Positions 31,442 through 40,434 of a stretch of DNA of 62,368 bases are shown piece by piece; within the stretch, counting starts at the first letter, position 1; each line of letters starts with the position of its first letter. The DNA is from Halomonas salipaludis (GTDB taxonomy: Bacteria; Pseudomonadota; Gammaproteobacteria; Pseudomonadales; Halomonadaceae): assembly GCF_002286975.1 (NCBI RefSeq), contig NZ_NSKB01000014.1, positions 1-62,368 on the forward strand, in the 5' to 3' direction. The notes beneath the pieces are model-generated. The model was not told the DNA's origin and searched no databases. It was given only the letters and a program-made list of their open reading frames with translations. Position numbers and translations under genes: made by a program.

Positions 31442-33337
31442 TCAAGATGATGACGCCTTGCGCCGGCTATCGACGTCTTTTCCGGGCGTCTTTCTCTTCG
31501 GCTGAGGCATCGTCACCGTGGACGCTCGCGCATGCTGCACCAACTTCTCCACCATGCCGGCCTGACGGCCCATGAACTCCTGCAGCGCCAGGCGTCCTGC
31601 CGCGACGTCATCCAGCGCCTGCTCCCAGAGCGCCGTCATGCCGGGGTTGGTGATGGCAGAGGGCAGTGCATCAATGAGCTGCTGGCCGGTCGGGGTGGAG
31701 ACCAGTGCGCGCTTCTGCCGCTTGATGAAGCCCCGCTTCAGCAACGTCTCGATGATGCCGGCCCGCGTTGCCTCGGTGCCGATCCCGGCGGTCTCCTTGA
31801 GGCGGGCCTTCAGGCGCTCGTCTGTCACGAACCGGGCGGCATGCTTCATGGCGGCGATCAGGGTGCCCTCGGTAAACGGCTTGGGCGGCGTCGTCTGCTT
31901 GGCCAACATCTCGAGGTGCTGCGCCTTGCAGGACTCTCCCTCGCTCAGGGCCGGCAGTGGGGGCGTCTCCCGGTCTTCCCCGCTGCCCTCGTCCGACGCC
32001 GCTCGAGGGAAGAGCAGGCGCCATCCCTCCACCTTCACCTGCCGTCCCGAGGCCAGGAATACCTCACCCTCCAGGTCCACCCGCACCTCGGTCTGATCAT
32101 ACTCGTGAGCCGGCAGGAACTGAGCCAGGTAGTGGCGACGAATCAGGTCATAGACGTTGCGCTCGGCGTCACTCAGCTTGGCCAAGTCACACGGCACCGC
32201 CGTTGGGATGATGCCGTGGTGCGCGGTGACCTTGCTGTCGTTCCAGACACGGCTCGTGCGGCTCGTGTCCAGGCGCTGGCGAAGCCGCGACAGCGTCTCA
32301 TCCGAGTGCAGCAGCATCGTCACGATGCGCTCGGCATCCCCGAGCTGCGACTCCGGCAGATACCGGCAGTCGGTCCGGGGGTAGGTCGTGGCCTTGTGGG
32401 TTTCGTAGAGTGCCTGGGCGGTGTCCAGCACCTGCTGGGCACCGTAGCCAAAGCGGCGAGAGGCCTCCTGCTGAAGCGATGACAGGTCCATCAGCAGCGG
32501 GGGCGACTCTTTCTTGTGGGTCGTCTCGAGGTGGCTGATGTGTCCCTGCTGCCCGGCGACTCGCTGGACCAGTGACTGGGCCGCAACCTCGCTGACGCAG
32601 CGCCCGGCGGCATCCAGGATCGAGGCGTCGCGTGGCTGCCACTTCGCCTGGAAGGTACCGCCCGCCGTCTGGAACTGAGCCACGACTTCCCAGAAGGGTT
32701 GGGGCACGAAGTTCGTAATCTCCCGGTCGCGATCCACCACCAGCCGCAGCGCGGGCGTCTGCACGCGCCCCACCGAAAGCACGCTCTGGTGCCCCTGCCG
32801 CTGGGCCAGCACCGTATAGGCCCGGGTCAGGTTCATCCCGACCAGCCAGTCGGCCCGACTACGCCCCAGCCCGGCCAGATAGAGCGGATAGGTCGCCTCC
32901 CCAGACCTGATGCTGGCCAACGCCTTCCGGATCGAGGCATCGTCCAGGGCCGAAAGCCACAGGCGGGTCACCCTCCCCCGGTAGCCACAGTAATCCAGTA
33001 GCTCGCGGGCGATGGTCTCCCCTTCCCGGTCGGCGTCGGTGGCCACTACCACTTCGGTCGCCTGGCCCAGCAGCTTCTTCACGACACCGAACTGCTTGCG
33101 GCCACTCTTCTTGACCTCCATCTTCCAGGTCGAGGGGAGAATCGGCAGCGCCTCCAGGGACCAGCGCTTGAGCGCCGGGTCGTACTCCTCTGGCGGCGCC
33201 TGCTCGAGTAGGTGACCGAACCCCCAGGTCACCACGTTCCCGCCGCCGTGCAGGTAGCCCTCGCTACGCTGGCCAGCACCTATCACACGGGCAATATCAC
33301 GGGCCTGCGAGGGCTTCTCGCACAGGAATACACGCAT
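31442..33337 (-). CDS. topB: DNA topoisomerase III, ICE-borne
   Basis: This 631-residue type IA topoisomerase has a Toprim domain (MRVFLCEKPSQARDIARVIG, DADREGE near residue 98) and the active-site Tyr at residue 319 (ATTYPRTDCRYL). KHAARFVTD and GIGTEATRAGIIETL follow. It decatenates or unknots DNA, useful for ICE replication and transfer. No C-terminal zinc fingers are present, as in plasmid and ICE forms. The ATG at 33337 follows GGGAGATGAGCC. The longer frame from 33400 lacks a start signal. Confidence 0.92.
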   Translation of the reverse strand: MRVFLCEKPSQARDIARVIGAGQRSEGYLHGGGNVVTWGFGHLLEQAPPEEYDPALKRWSLEALPILPSTWKMEVKKSGRKQFGVVKKLLGQATEVVVATDADREGETIARELLDYCGYRGRVTRLWLSALDDASIRKALASIRSGEATYPLYLAGLGRSRADWLVGMNLTRAYTVLAQRQGHQSVLSVGRVQTPALRLVVDRDREITNFVPQPFWEVVAQFQTAGGTFQAKWQPRDASILDAAGRCVSEVAAQSLVQRVAGQQGHISHLETTHKKESPPLLMDLSSLQQEASRRFGYGAQQVLDTAQALYETHKATTYPRTDCRYLPESQLGDAERIVTMLLHSDETLSRLRQRLDTSRTSRVWNDSKVTAHHGIIPTAVPCDLAKLSDAERNVYDLIRRHYLAQFLPAHEYDQTEVRVDLEGEVFLASGRQVKVEGWRLLFPRAASDEGSGEDRETPPLPALSEGESCKAQHLEMLAKQTTPPKPFTEGTLIAAMKHAARFVTDERLKARLKETAGIGTEATRAGIIETLLKRGFIKRQKRALVSTPTGQQLIDALPSAITNPGMTALWEQALDDVAAGRLALQEFMGRQAGMVEKLVQHARASTVTMPQPKRKTPGKDVDSRRKASSS

Positions 33338-33440
33338 TGGCTCATCTCCCTCATGAACGTCGAGGGCAGCATGGCAAGTCCATAGAGGCGAGCGAAGCAA
33401 GAAAGGAAACGTCAGCGACGCGGCTTTGTACCACCAGGCA

Positions 33441-33665
33441 TCAGGCTTTCGCCATCAGCTCAGCAGCGTCCATGACGTCACCCAGGAGAAACAGCATCTG
33501 GGTGCCAGACGAGCCGGCGCCCCTAACGATAGGCCGGGGTGGCGCATGGCCGCGAAGGTCGCGGCCATGCCGAAGGGCATGCTTGAGCTCGGTGACACGG
33601 ACGCCGAGCAGCTGAGCCGCATGGCCAATGCCGATCCGCTCGTTTCTCAGCTCCCGTGATGTCAC
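33441..33665 (-). CDS. ICE small hypothetical protein, 74 aa
   Basis: The start is GTG at 33665, with GGAGG 9 bases upstream. ELRNERIGIGHAAQLLGVRV suggests a helix-turn-helix-like N-terminus, followed by a polar linker and GTQMLFLLGDVMDAAELMAK. It lies between the lipoprotein gene and topB in the replication cluster. I do not recognise the family, and a DNA-binding role is only a suggestion from the N-terminal helix pattern. Confidence 0.5.
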   Translation of the reverse strand: MTSRELRNERIGIGHAAQLLGVRVTELKHALRHGRDLRGHAPPRPIVRGAGSSGTQMLFLLGDVMDAAELMAKA

Positions 33666-33685
33666 CAAGTGCCCTCCTCCCTGCG

Positions 33686-34273
33686 TTAACGAAGCGCCGT
33701 GCGGAAGCGCTGCTCGAGCACCTCGCCCATGGCATCTCCATCGTACCTGGCATTGGCAGTCGGCAGGTACTCCACGTTGATGCGAGAGCTGCTACCGTCG
33801 CGCTGAATCTGAGCCTTCAGCACGAGAGAGTGCTCGGTGCCGTTGACGGTCTGTCTGGCGTAGTCGCTCATCTGATAAAAGGCGCCGGGCGTGGCATCAA
33901 AGTGCCATGCATTATCCATCATCGCCCACTGGTCAGAGTTACTGTTCGGGTTGAAGTCCACCTCCGAGCGGAATCCGAACTCGGAGCGCACCCTCGCATA
34001 GGCCGTATCCACGTCCAACGGCGACGCCATGCTGAACCGCCCATGCCGATTGCCTGCAGCTGTTCCCTGGTCCCGGCCAGCTGCCACAGCGTCTTCTTCG
34101 ATAGCAGGCTGCTGCTCGGGATCGTAATTGATAGGCTGCCCCGTCACCGGGTTATTGATGCAGGTCAGGCAGCGCCCTTGAGAGTAGAGGTGGTCCTGAG
34201 TGGTACAGCCCGCTGCCACAGTCACAATAGCGCCAAGCCCAACCCAACACAGGACTCTCTTCGCCCCCTTCAT
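33686..34273 (-). CDS. ICE lipoprotein, 195 aa
   Basis: The signal ends in a lipobox (VTVAAGCTTQ, Cys near residue 23). GRCLTCINNPVTGQPINYDP follows, then a globular domain with FGFRSEVDFNPNSNSDQWAM and YARQTVNGTEHSLVLKAQI. It is probably anchored in the envelope. AAGGAGGAGAGCG precedes the ATG at 34273. It sits among replication genes (ssb, topB), an odd place for an envelope protein. Possible roles are entry exclusion or pilus biogenesis, without direct evidence. Confidence 0.7.
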   Translation of the reverse strand: MKGAKRVLCWVGLGAIVTVAAGCTTQDHLYSQGRCLTCINNPVTGQPINYDPEQQPAIEEDAVAAGRDQGTAAGNRHGRFSMASPLDVDTAYARVRSEFGFRSEVDFNPNSNSDQWAMMDNAWHFDATPGAFYQMSDYARQTVNGTEHSLVLKAQIQRDGSSSRINVEYLPTANARYDGDAMGEVLEQRFRTALR

Positions 34274-34310
34274 CGCTCTCCTCCTTGATTCATCCATGAT
34301 CACGCAGCGG

Positions 34311-34745
34311 TTATTCCCCGTAGCCTTCCTGGCTCGCTCCCGGGCCGCTGGCATATTGCTCCGCCGGCTGCTGGTGGCTATGGGGGGTATCCATGATTAC
34401 CTGAGCCACCCGATGAGGCAAGATGGCCACCCGGTCTGCCTGTACCTTGAAGGCCGTGCGCGTCTCGCCGTTCTGCTCCCAGCTGTCCTGAACCATCTTG
34501 CCCACCACCACGACCCGCATCCCTCGCTGATACAACCGCGACCACCGCTCTGCTTCCCGGTGCCACCACTCCACGTCTGCCCAGAAACCACCGCGATCCA
34601 CCACTTCCCCATCCTTGGGGACCAGGTTATCGAACCGCACGTTGAGCCTGAGCAGCGTGCGGGGCGGCTGATTGTCACGCACGGGGAAGGTCCTGACCTC
34701 GGGGTCACTGCCGATATTTCCCTCACCGTAGAAGCGTGTGCCCAT
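34311..34745 (-). CDS. ssb: Single-stranded DNA-binding protein, ICE-borne
   Basis: This 144-residue protein has an OB-fold of SSB type: MGTRFYGEGNIGSDPEVRTF, LLRLNVRFDNLV, FWADVEWWHREAERWSRLYQ and GMRVVVVGKMVQDSWEQNG. The C-terminal tail is Gln/Pro/Gly-rich and ends EGYGE, lacking the DDDIPF-type acidic tip of cellular Ssb. That may alter its partner interactions. It probably coats the transferred or replicating single strand. It lies directly after the DUF3158 gene. Confidence 0.88.
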   Translation of the reverse strand: MGTRFYGEGNIGSDPEVRTFPVRDNQPPRTLLRLNVRFDNLVPKDGEVVDRGGFWADVEWWHREAERWSRLYQRGMRVVVVGKMVQDSWEQNGETRTAFKVQADRVAILPHRVAQVIMDTPHSHQQPAEQYASGPGASQEGYGE

Positions 34746-34763
34746 GGGTATCCTCCTTGGTCG

Positions 34764-35219
34764 TTATCGCTGAAAAGAGACCGCATGTTCGATATCCGCT
34801 AGCGCCTTACCAATTCGCTTGATCGACCAGTTGATCGTGGCCGCCTTGGCATTGAACACGCAGCGCTGGACTTCTAGGTCGATGACGGATTGCCGCATCG
34901 CCTCGGATATGTCAGCACGTGACAAGAACGTCTCCAGCAGCCAAAGCCCCATGCTTCTCTGCTTATTATCACGCCACTGAAGCGTTCTGGCCGGAATGCC
35001 TGATTTACCCCAAGGGGTCAGCCAGAGATCGGTCGATTTCAGCAGACCGCCATTCGCCTGAGACGCCATATCGATCGCCTCCTGACGAGCCACTCTTGCC
35101 GAATCTTCCAGCTCATCACGTAGACGAATCAGCTCTCCCTTACCCTTAAAGGGTTTTAAAAAACCCTTTGCGTAGCTGTTGAATGCGTCATTGCCATAGC
35201 TGTTCGATGCGGTATTCAA
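34764..35219 (-). CDS. DUF3158 ICE protein
   Basis: This 151-residue basic and helical protein reads GFLKPFKGKGELIRLRDELE, DLWLTPWGKSGIPARTLQW, MGLWLLETFLSRADISEAMR. The pattern matches DUF3158, a family confined to these ICEs and found next to ssb and topB. Its start is only 23 bases from the first of the 19-bp palindromes, so its promoter overlaps that array. Function is unknown; a replication role is inferred from the neighbourhood. Confidence 0.8.
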   Translation of the reverse strand: MNTASNSYGNDAFNSYAKGFLKPFKGKGELIRLRDELEDSARVARQEAIDMASQANGGLLKSTDLWLTPWGKSGIPARTLQWRDNKQRSMGLWLLETFLSRADISEAMRQSVIDLEVQRCVFNAKAATINWSIKRIGKALADIEHAVSFQR

Positions 35220-35241
35220 GCTGCCCCCTCACTCACTCTCA

Positions 35242-35469
35242 GTGATTCCACTGGAATCACCCAAGACCCGCCCTCCGGCTCCACCGGCGAAGTGATTCCA
35301 CTGGAATCACCCCAAGACCTGCCCTCCGGCGCCGTCGCCCAGGTGATTCCAGTGGAATCACCCCAGAGACCTCCTCCGGCACCACCGCCTAGGTGATTCC
35401 AGTGGAATCACCCTGCCGACCCTCTGGCCACGCCCAAGACCTAAGTAAACTTGATGACAGTGGAATCAC
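35242..35469. repeat. Array of four 19-bp palindromes plus one half site (candidate parS/iterons)
   Basis: GTGATTCCACTGGAATCAC occurs at 35242-35260 and 35292-35310. GTGATTCCAGTGGAATCAC occurs at 35343-35361 and 35393-35411. A fifth copy with one degenerate arm lies at 35451-35469. Start-to-start spacing is 50, 51, 50 and 58 bases. The 31-base spacers also resemble one another (CCAAGACC, CCTCCGGC). The array fills the gap between the PFL_4669 and DUF3158 genes. It suits a partition site for the ICE ParB, an iteron origin, or a multi-site operator. Confidence 0.8.
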
Positions 35470-35488
35470 GCTCCCGGCACTCCGGCCA

Positions 35489-36217
35489 CTACTCCTCCGC
35501 CGAGGGCGGTGGGTCACTTTCCACCGCGCCTGCGCCACTGGCCGCCTTGGCCTCCGCCGGCCTGGTAATCGGCGGCGCAAACTCGCTGCGGTGCTTCCCG
35601 GAGAGCACATCGTCGGGCAGCTCACCGAACTTCTCGATGGCATTTCGGGCCTTGGCGTTGTTGGCAGCGAAGTCGTCGCGGGTGGCACCGCTGAAGCCCG
35701 GGTACTTCTGGGTACTCGCACACAGGCTGCGCAGGAGGTGTCCGCCAACCCGGACGTACTCCTCCATCTGGCGCCGACCGATCAGGGCAATGTGGTGGGC
35801 AAGCATGACGCGCCTGACGAAGCGGTCGAAGTCGATCAGCAGGCGCAGGGCGAGCCATCCATGCTGGCCGCCGGTATAGACGGGGATCTTGAGCGGCTGC
35901 TGGTTGAGGTTTTCCTCGACATCCAGCTCTGGCGGCAGCTGTGCCATCAGGCTATCCAGCTCCTGGAGGCGCTGGTCCAGCTGAGCGCGAGTCTCGGCAA
36001 GCTTGGCATCCAGCTGCAGGAGCCAGTAGTCCGCATAGGGGTCATCCTTGGCTGCATTCTGCTTGATCGCACCGCAGATCAGCAGGAACTGCCGCATGCC
36101 GATTATCTGTGGGCGCCCCGTCTCGACCCCACGGCCCTTCCAGATCCGTGCGGCGTGGTGGGTATGGAGCGTCAGCTCGATCTTGCTGCGCAGTGCTCCC
36201 AGGCGATCAACGGCCAT
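35489..36217 (-). CDS. ICE protein, PFL_4669 family (TIGR03761)
   Basis: This 242-residue protein shows the TIGR03761 pattern: ALRSKIELTLHTHHAARIWK, GRPQIIGMRQFLLICGAIKQ, DDPYADYWLLQLDAKL and RMEEY-like RRQMEEYVRVGGHLLRSL. The C-terminus is Pro/Ala-rich. It lies after the STY4528 replication gene and before the palindrome array. The function is not established. Confidence 0.83.
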   Translation of the reverse strand: MAVDRLGALRSKIELTLHTHHAARIWKGRGVETGRPQIIGMRQFLLICGAIKQNAAKDDPYADYWLLQLDAKLAETRAQLDQRLQELDSLMAQLPPELDVEENLNQQPLKIPVYTGGQHGWLALRLLIDFDRFVRRVMLAHHIALIGRRQMEEYVRVGGHLLRSLCASTQKYPGFSGATRDDFAANNAKARNAIEKFGELPDDVLSGKHRSEFAPPITRPAEAKAASGAGAVESDPPPSAEE

Positions 36218-36299
36218 GTCGCGTCGTCCTCATGCTGATGTGTGTCCGCGGTATGGCAGGCACTGTCAATCAGTTGGTAAGTGGGAGACAGCGGAATCG

Positions 36300-37664
36300 T
36301 TAATGGCTGCTGAGTGAGTTTTTCCCGCCAGCCGGCCATAGCCCCAGCTTGCGCAGGCACTGCTCTCGGGCCGCCTGGGCCTCCTCGGGAGACGTGGTGC
36401 TGGACGGAGTGCTCGATGCCGTGGGTGCCGCAGGCTGCCTGAGTGGCTGAGTCGCGGCACGAGGTGCAGACCGCTGCATGGCGGGTGGAGTGCTCTGACT
36501 CACACTGCCCGTTCGGCGTTCGGCCTGGGTCTTGGCGTAGCCGGTCGCGACGAACTCGCCGCCGATAGCGCGCTTGATCAGCCCCCGCAGGAAGCCTTTG
36601 GGGTTTCTCACCGAACCGCTGCTCACGCGGCCCGCCGCCTCATCGAGAATGGCTTGCTGGGTGTCGCCTGATAGCCCCGACATCAGCAGCTGAGTCGCCT
36701 GACGCTCGCTATCATCCAGCGAGAGACACGCCGGCCAGTGCAGGTTCACGGCTGACGTACCTGTAGGTTTTACACAGTGTGAAGTACGTACTGTACGTGG
36801 AGAACTGCCCGAGTTTTCATGGAGAACGGCATCGATAGCCTCATAAGCTCTTGATTCCAGACTTGGTTCTCGATGAAAACCGGGGGAGTTCTTGTGGCTC
36901 ACCCTGCCGGGTTCTCGCTGAGAACTCGGCGCTTCCCCCTGGTTCTTCTGCTGAGTCGTGGTGGAGAACTGAGTGGCCTGACGCTTAGCCGGCGAGGGAG
37001 GCCGAACCTTGCTGGAGCGAGACGCCAGAGTATCGAGACGCGTCGGTAGCTCATGGAGTGCCCCGGCCTCCTGGAGCTCCTCGAAGACGATGGCGGCCAC
37101 CGCCTTGACCACCTTGTTCTGGTGATTCAGACAGCGGCACACATACTCGACGTAATCGGCATCCAGCACCGAGGCCTCGGCGGGAGAGAGCGGCTCATCG
37201 TGCAGGATGTAGACGTTGCCGATGATGCGGCCATTCTGCGCGTTACGCGCCCGATGCCCGAGGCTCACCCAGCGGGTCAGCCGGAGAACGGCGATGACGC
37301 GGGCGACCGTGGCGCGCGAGGCCTTCTGCCCCGGAGCCCCCCGCAGCAAGGGCTGCAGCTCGTCGTAGGTCGGCACCGCGGTGGTTCGGTCCGGATTCAC
37401 CAGCATCCGCATCATCTGCCAGCCGAGCTTGTCGACGTGCCCAAGACGCGGATCGAGCAGCAGCGCTCGCGGCACGGTCTCATGGGGATTTCCGAAAAAC
37501 AGCAGCCCATCGAGGCCTGAAGCAGCCTCCCCTGGACGGTCCGTCTCGCCGTCCGGAACGGCAGACGCCGGGGGCTCTCCCCGGCGCTGGGTCATCTCAG
37601 AAGCCGCTTGGCCGATCAGGCGATCCAGCCCTTGTCGAGTGGCATCGTGCAGCTGCACCATCAC
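36300..37664 (-). CDS. STY4528-family ICE replication initiator-like protein
   Basis: This 454-residue protein matches the STY4528 family: LDGLLFFGNPHETVPRALLL, DKLGWQMMRMLVNPDRTTAV, a winged-helix-like region with SRATVARVIAVLRLTRWVSL, and GNVYILHDEPLSPAEA. The middle is Ser/Arg-rich and low-complexity, and the C-terminal end carries SGSVRNPKGFLRGLIKRAIG. The family is annotated as pathogenicity-island replication protein. Together with DnaB, Ssb, TopB and the palindrome array it points to autonomous replication of the excised ICE. Confidence 0.83.
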   Translation of the reverse strand: MMVQLHDATRQGLDRLIGQAASEMTQRRGEPPASAVPDGETDRPGEAASGLDGLLFFGNPHETVPRALLLDPRLGHVDKLGWQMMRMLVNPDRTTAVPTYDELQPLLRGAPGQKASRATVARVIAVLRLTRWVSLGHRARNAQNGRIIGNVYILHDEPLSPAEASVLDADYVEYVCRCLNHQNKVVKAVAAIVFEELQEAGALHELPTRLDTLASRSSKVRPPSPAKRQATQFSTTTQQKNQGEAPSSQREPGRVSHKNSPGFHREPSLESRAYEAIDAVLHENSGSSPRTVRTSHCVKPTGTSAVNLHWPACLSLDDSERQATQLLMSGLSGDTQQAILDEAAGRVSSGSVRNPKGFLRGLIKRAIGGEFVATGYAKTQAERRTGSVSQSTPPAMQRSAPRAATQPLRQPAAPTASSTPSSTTSPEEAQAAREQCLRKLGLWPAGGKNSLSSH

Positions 37665-38263
37665 CGCTCTCCTTCAGGTGCCATCCACTCTTCGGTTGGA
37701 GGTGCCGTGCGCGGCTGGCCGGGATCACCCCACTGCTTGATGAGGTGCCACACCACCGCCAGCGGAATGTCGGTCTCATCGGCGAGGGTGACCATGCCCT
37801 GTAGGTCATCGGTCGACCTGGGGTTCAGCGCAATATGCTGCCAGCGCTCCCAAGCATCGTGCTCGGCCTGCTCCGATGGCATCGCCAAACGCCCCTGCCG
37901 CGGCGCAATACCCAGCAGCTGACGCCGCGTCGAGCAGTCGTTACCGGTCAGGCCGAAGAAGGCCCCCATCATGCTGACGCTGGCCCCCAGTCTCAGGCAG
38001 CGGTCGATCAGGGTTTCACGATCCTGGTCGCGATCGATGCGCGCCAGAACCCCACGTAGCGCGGCATGATCCACTGAAAAGCGCGCCACCACAGGTCCCG
38101 CGCAGGCCAGCGAGTCGATGTCACTCGCTCTCAGGCGGCGAAGGGTGCGCAGCTCCTCCTCGCTGAAGCCGAGGGCCAGCGCTCGGCGCATGTTGCCCTC
38201 CCGAAGAAATCCCATGACCTGGCTGAGCAGCGCCTGATTCAGGTTGGCGGATGAAGAGCTCAT
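37661..38263 (-). CDS. DUF2857 ICE protein
   Basis: This 200-residue protein reads ALLSQVMGFLREGNMRRALA, LGFSEEELRTLRRLRASDI, CLRLGASVSMMGAFFGLTGN. The pattern is that of DUF2857, found between parB and the replication gene in these ICEs. It overlaps both neighbours by 4 bases, so it is translated with them. The helix-turn-helix-like MMGAFFGLTGNDCSTRRQLL stretch suggests nucleic-acid contact, which is an inference. Confidence 0.82.
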   Translation of the reverse strand: MSSSSANLNQALLSQVMGFLREGNMRRALALGFSEEELRTLRRLRASDIDSLACAGPVVARFSVDHAALRGVLARIDRDQDRETLIDRCLRLGASVSMMGAFFGLTGNDCSTRRQLLGIAPRQGRLAMPSEQAEHDAWERWQHIALNPRSTDDLQGMVTLADETDIPLAVVWHLIKQWGDPGQPRTAPPTEEWMAPEGER

Positions 38264-40149
38264 GACTGGGCCTCCTGTTGTACCTGCAGGTGTTCACGAA
38301 GGCGGCGGATCAGCCGCACCAGACGGAAGAAGCGAAGCAGCACCGCATCGTCCCAGGCGCTCTCTTTCCCCTCTTCATAGTGAGTGCCGAACAGTGCTCC
38401 CCACAGGGTGGCGTCAGAGGGGTACTCGGGATTGAGCTCGCCGCGCAGGCTGGACAGCGCTTGCCAGGCGAAAAGCGCTCGGCGGTCGGCGGCGTCCGGC
38501 AGCGGGTTGAGGTCGAAGCCGATGCCGTCGTCATCGGCGATGACCACATCGCTGCCGCCGAAGCCGCCCCAGCGGGCAATGACCTGGACCAGCTCACGTA
38601 TGCGGATGCGCAGCGAGCGGGGCTCATCCTCTACCCCTTCGATGAACCAGACGTCGGCAATGGGCGGGGTGATCTCGCCGGAGAGCACCGGTGCCGCCAG
38701 TGGAGCCAGCTGCTCGAAGTCGAAGCTGGGCACGCCGAGCTCACTGGCCAGGTGGTGGCGATAGCCGCGCTTTCCCGGGCTCTCTTCCCAGCTTGACTGG
38801 GTCAGCCCTTCGAGGCGGGCGGCCTGTTCGGCCTCCGTCCGAGCGGCGCCCTCGGGCCAGTCGATTTCCTCCTCAGAGAGCGCGGCCATGGGCGCAGGGC
38901 CAGGTACCGACGTCGGTTCTCCGAGCCCAGACACCACGGGAGACTGCGACTCGCTCAGCTGCTCCTTTTCACGCTCCAGCGCGGCGACCTGCTGGCGGAG
39001 CCGGAGCAGCTCAGCGCTCTCCGTCCGCCCCTCGTCGGGGTTCACGTTTCTTCCGCTAAGGGTGCGCGGCGATGGCAGCTGCTCGGTTTGCAGTTCAGGG
39101 TCAGGCGTGGGCGCTTTTTCCTTCGGGGCACCACCTGCTGCCGTATCAGAAGAGCTATCAGGCAGCGGTGGATAGAGCGAGGGCGGCTGGGCATCGGGAT
39201 CGCGCATCTGCTGCAGCTCAACGTCCAGGGCCTCGAAGGCCTGATGCTCTTCCAGGTCCCAACGCCGCTTGCGATAGGTGACGATATTATCGAGGGTCAG
39301 CTCGCAGACGTTGAAGTGCACGCCCGTGTTGTCGGCCAGCATGCCGCACAGCCGATCCACCACGATGCCCCAGTTCATCTCGGTCTGACCCTCGTCATCG
39401 AACCAGGCCATGGTCTGGTGCCAGGCTTCGGCAAAGCCCTGGGGCTCGACCTCCTGGGTGCAGCGCTCCCAGATCAGCCGGCAGGCTTCCCGGTAGCTGA
39501 TAAGCTTCTCGACCTGCGGCCTCCCCAGGCCGCTGTAGAGGGTGTTGGGCAGCGTGGGCAGCAGATGCTCGACGGTATAGAGCATCTTGCTGATATGGCT
39601 CTGGGCCACCTGGTAGCCGTCCTCCGACAGGCGCTTGACCAACTCGCGCTGCGATAGCGATTCACCGCTCTCCTCCTCGTACATCGCCTTGGCATCCATC
39701 ACCCCCTTGGCTCGCTCGATCCAAAGCAGCTGGCCACGGTTGTCGTTCTCGCTGAGGTGACCCGTCAGCATCTTCACTTCCGACTGCCAGGGTCGGTATA
39801 GGGCATAGAAGGCATGGAAACGCGACTCACCGGTCTCCTCAAAGAGCTCGCGTAGGATCTGCAGGCGGGTATTGCCGCCGTCGCAGATGGTGTAGTGCTT
39901 CTCGCCCGGCCGCTGGGTCACCGGGGGCTTGTGCTTGAGACCCGCGGCACGGATCGAGGCCTTGATATCCTCATACTTGGAGTTCTGGACCTGCCGTGGG
40001 TTGTGCTCATAGGGCTTGAGCATGTCCAGGGTCACCCAGACCGCCATCTCCTGGTCTGGCGGCGTGACGGCGTCGACCGGCTGCCCCTGGCGCCTGGGTC
40101 CCGGCTGCGTCAGTCGGTCCCGCAGCTGTTGATCGGTAGGACGCTTCAT
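38260..40149 (-). CDS. PFGI-1-class ParB-family protein (TIGR03764)
   Basis: This 629-residue protein has an N-terminal ParB/sulfiredoxin domain (about residues 38-130; LKPYEHNPRQVQNSKYEDIK, ICDGGNTRLQILREL), then a helix-turn-helix part (RELVKRLSEDGYQVAQSHIS), a long variable middle and a C-terminal domain (from about 470). It is much longer than chromosomal ParB, as usual for this ICE class. It should act with the ICE ParA to keep the element. A site like the 19-bp palindromes lies 34 bases upstream of its start, which suggests autoregulation. Confidence 0.88.
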   Translation of the reverse strand: MKRPTDQQLRDRLTQPGPRRQGQPVDAVTPPDQEMAVWVTLDMLKPYEHNPRQVQNSKYEDIKASIRAAGLKHKPPVTQRPGEKHYTICDGGNTRLQILRELFEETGESRFHAFYALYRPWQSEVKMLTGHLSENDNRGQLLWIERAKGVMDAKAMYEEESGESLSQRELVKRLSEDGYQVAQSHISKMLYTVEHLLPTLPNTLYSGLGRPQVEKLISYREACRLIWERCTQEVEPQGFAEAWHQTMAWFDDEGQTEMNWGIVVDRLCGMLADNTGVHFNVCELTLDNIVTYRKRRWDLEEHQAFEALDVELQQMRDPDAQPPSLYPPLPDSSSDTAAGGAPKEKAPTPDPELQTEQLPSPRTLSGRNVNPDEGRTESAELLRLRQQVAALEREKEQLSESQSPVVSGLGEPTSVPGPAPMAALSEEEIDWPEGAARTEAEQAARLEGLTQSSWEESPGKRGYRHHLASELGVPSFDFEQLAPLAAPVLSGEITPPIADVWFIEGVEDEPRSLRIRIRELVQVIARWGGFGGSDVVIADDDGIGFDLNPLPDAADRRALFAWQALSSLRGELNPEYPSDATLWGALFGTHYEEGKESAWDDAVLLRFFRLVRLIRRLREHLQVQQEAQS

Positions 40150-40182
40150 AGGAGGGCTCCCTCTACGATAGACACGACGGAG

Positions 40183-40201
40183 GTGATGACAGTGGAATCA
40201 C
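40183..40201. promoter_or_regulatory. Palindrome-like site upstream of parB
   Basis: GTGATGACAGTGGAATCAC matches the array palindrome at 16 of 19 positions, with the right arm intact. It lies between the HicA-like stop and the parB start, a typical operator position. Confidence 0.55.
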
Positions 40202-40434
40202 TCTTCATGGCGGTACCGCCTCTCCCACTCCGCACGGCGCAACTGGGAGCGCGCATTGAGCTCGGCGCGGCGGTCCTTGGTGGTGAAGGAGGTGAAGACC
40301 GGCGCACAGCCTGGCTTGCTGAATCGCAGGTGACCACCGCTGGTACGCTGCACTTCCCAGCCCTGGGTCGCGGCATAGCGAATCAGGCGCTGCATCCCCT
40401 TGCACCCCCGCGCTACGGAAAGCGACTTACTCAT
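40198..40434 (-). CDS. HicA-like small protein
   Basis: This 78-residue protein has the HicA/dsRBD-like pattern: GMQRLIRYAATQGWEVQRTS, then GGHLRFSKPGCAPVFTSFTT, with the His of GGHLRF in the catalytic position of HicA mRNA nucleases. No hicB antitoxin gene is adjacent. In these ICEs such proteins occur alone upstream of parB, so a regulatory or nuclease role without classical toxin-antitoxin function is possible. It overlaps the upstream gene. Confidence 0.65.
   Translation of the reverse strand: MSKSLSVARGCKGMQRLIRYAATQGWEVQRTSGGHLRFSKPGCAPVFTSFTTKDRRAELNARSQLRRAEWERRYRHEE

Noticed and set aside
35242..35469. CRISPR array
   Set aside because: Repeats are perfect 19-bp palindromes with similar spacers, only four units, and no cas genes. 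This fits binding sites rather than CRISPR.
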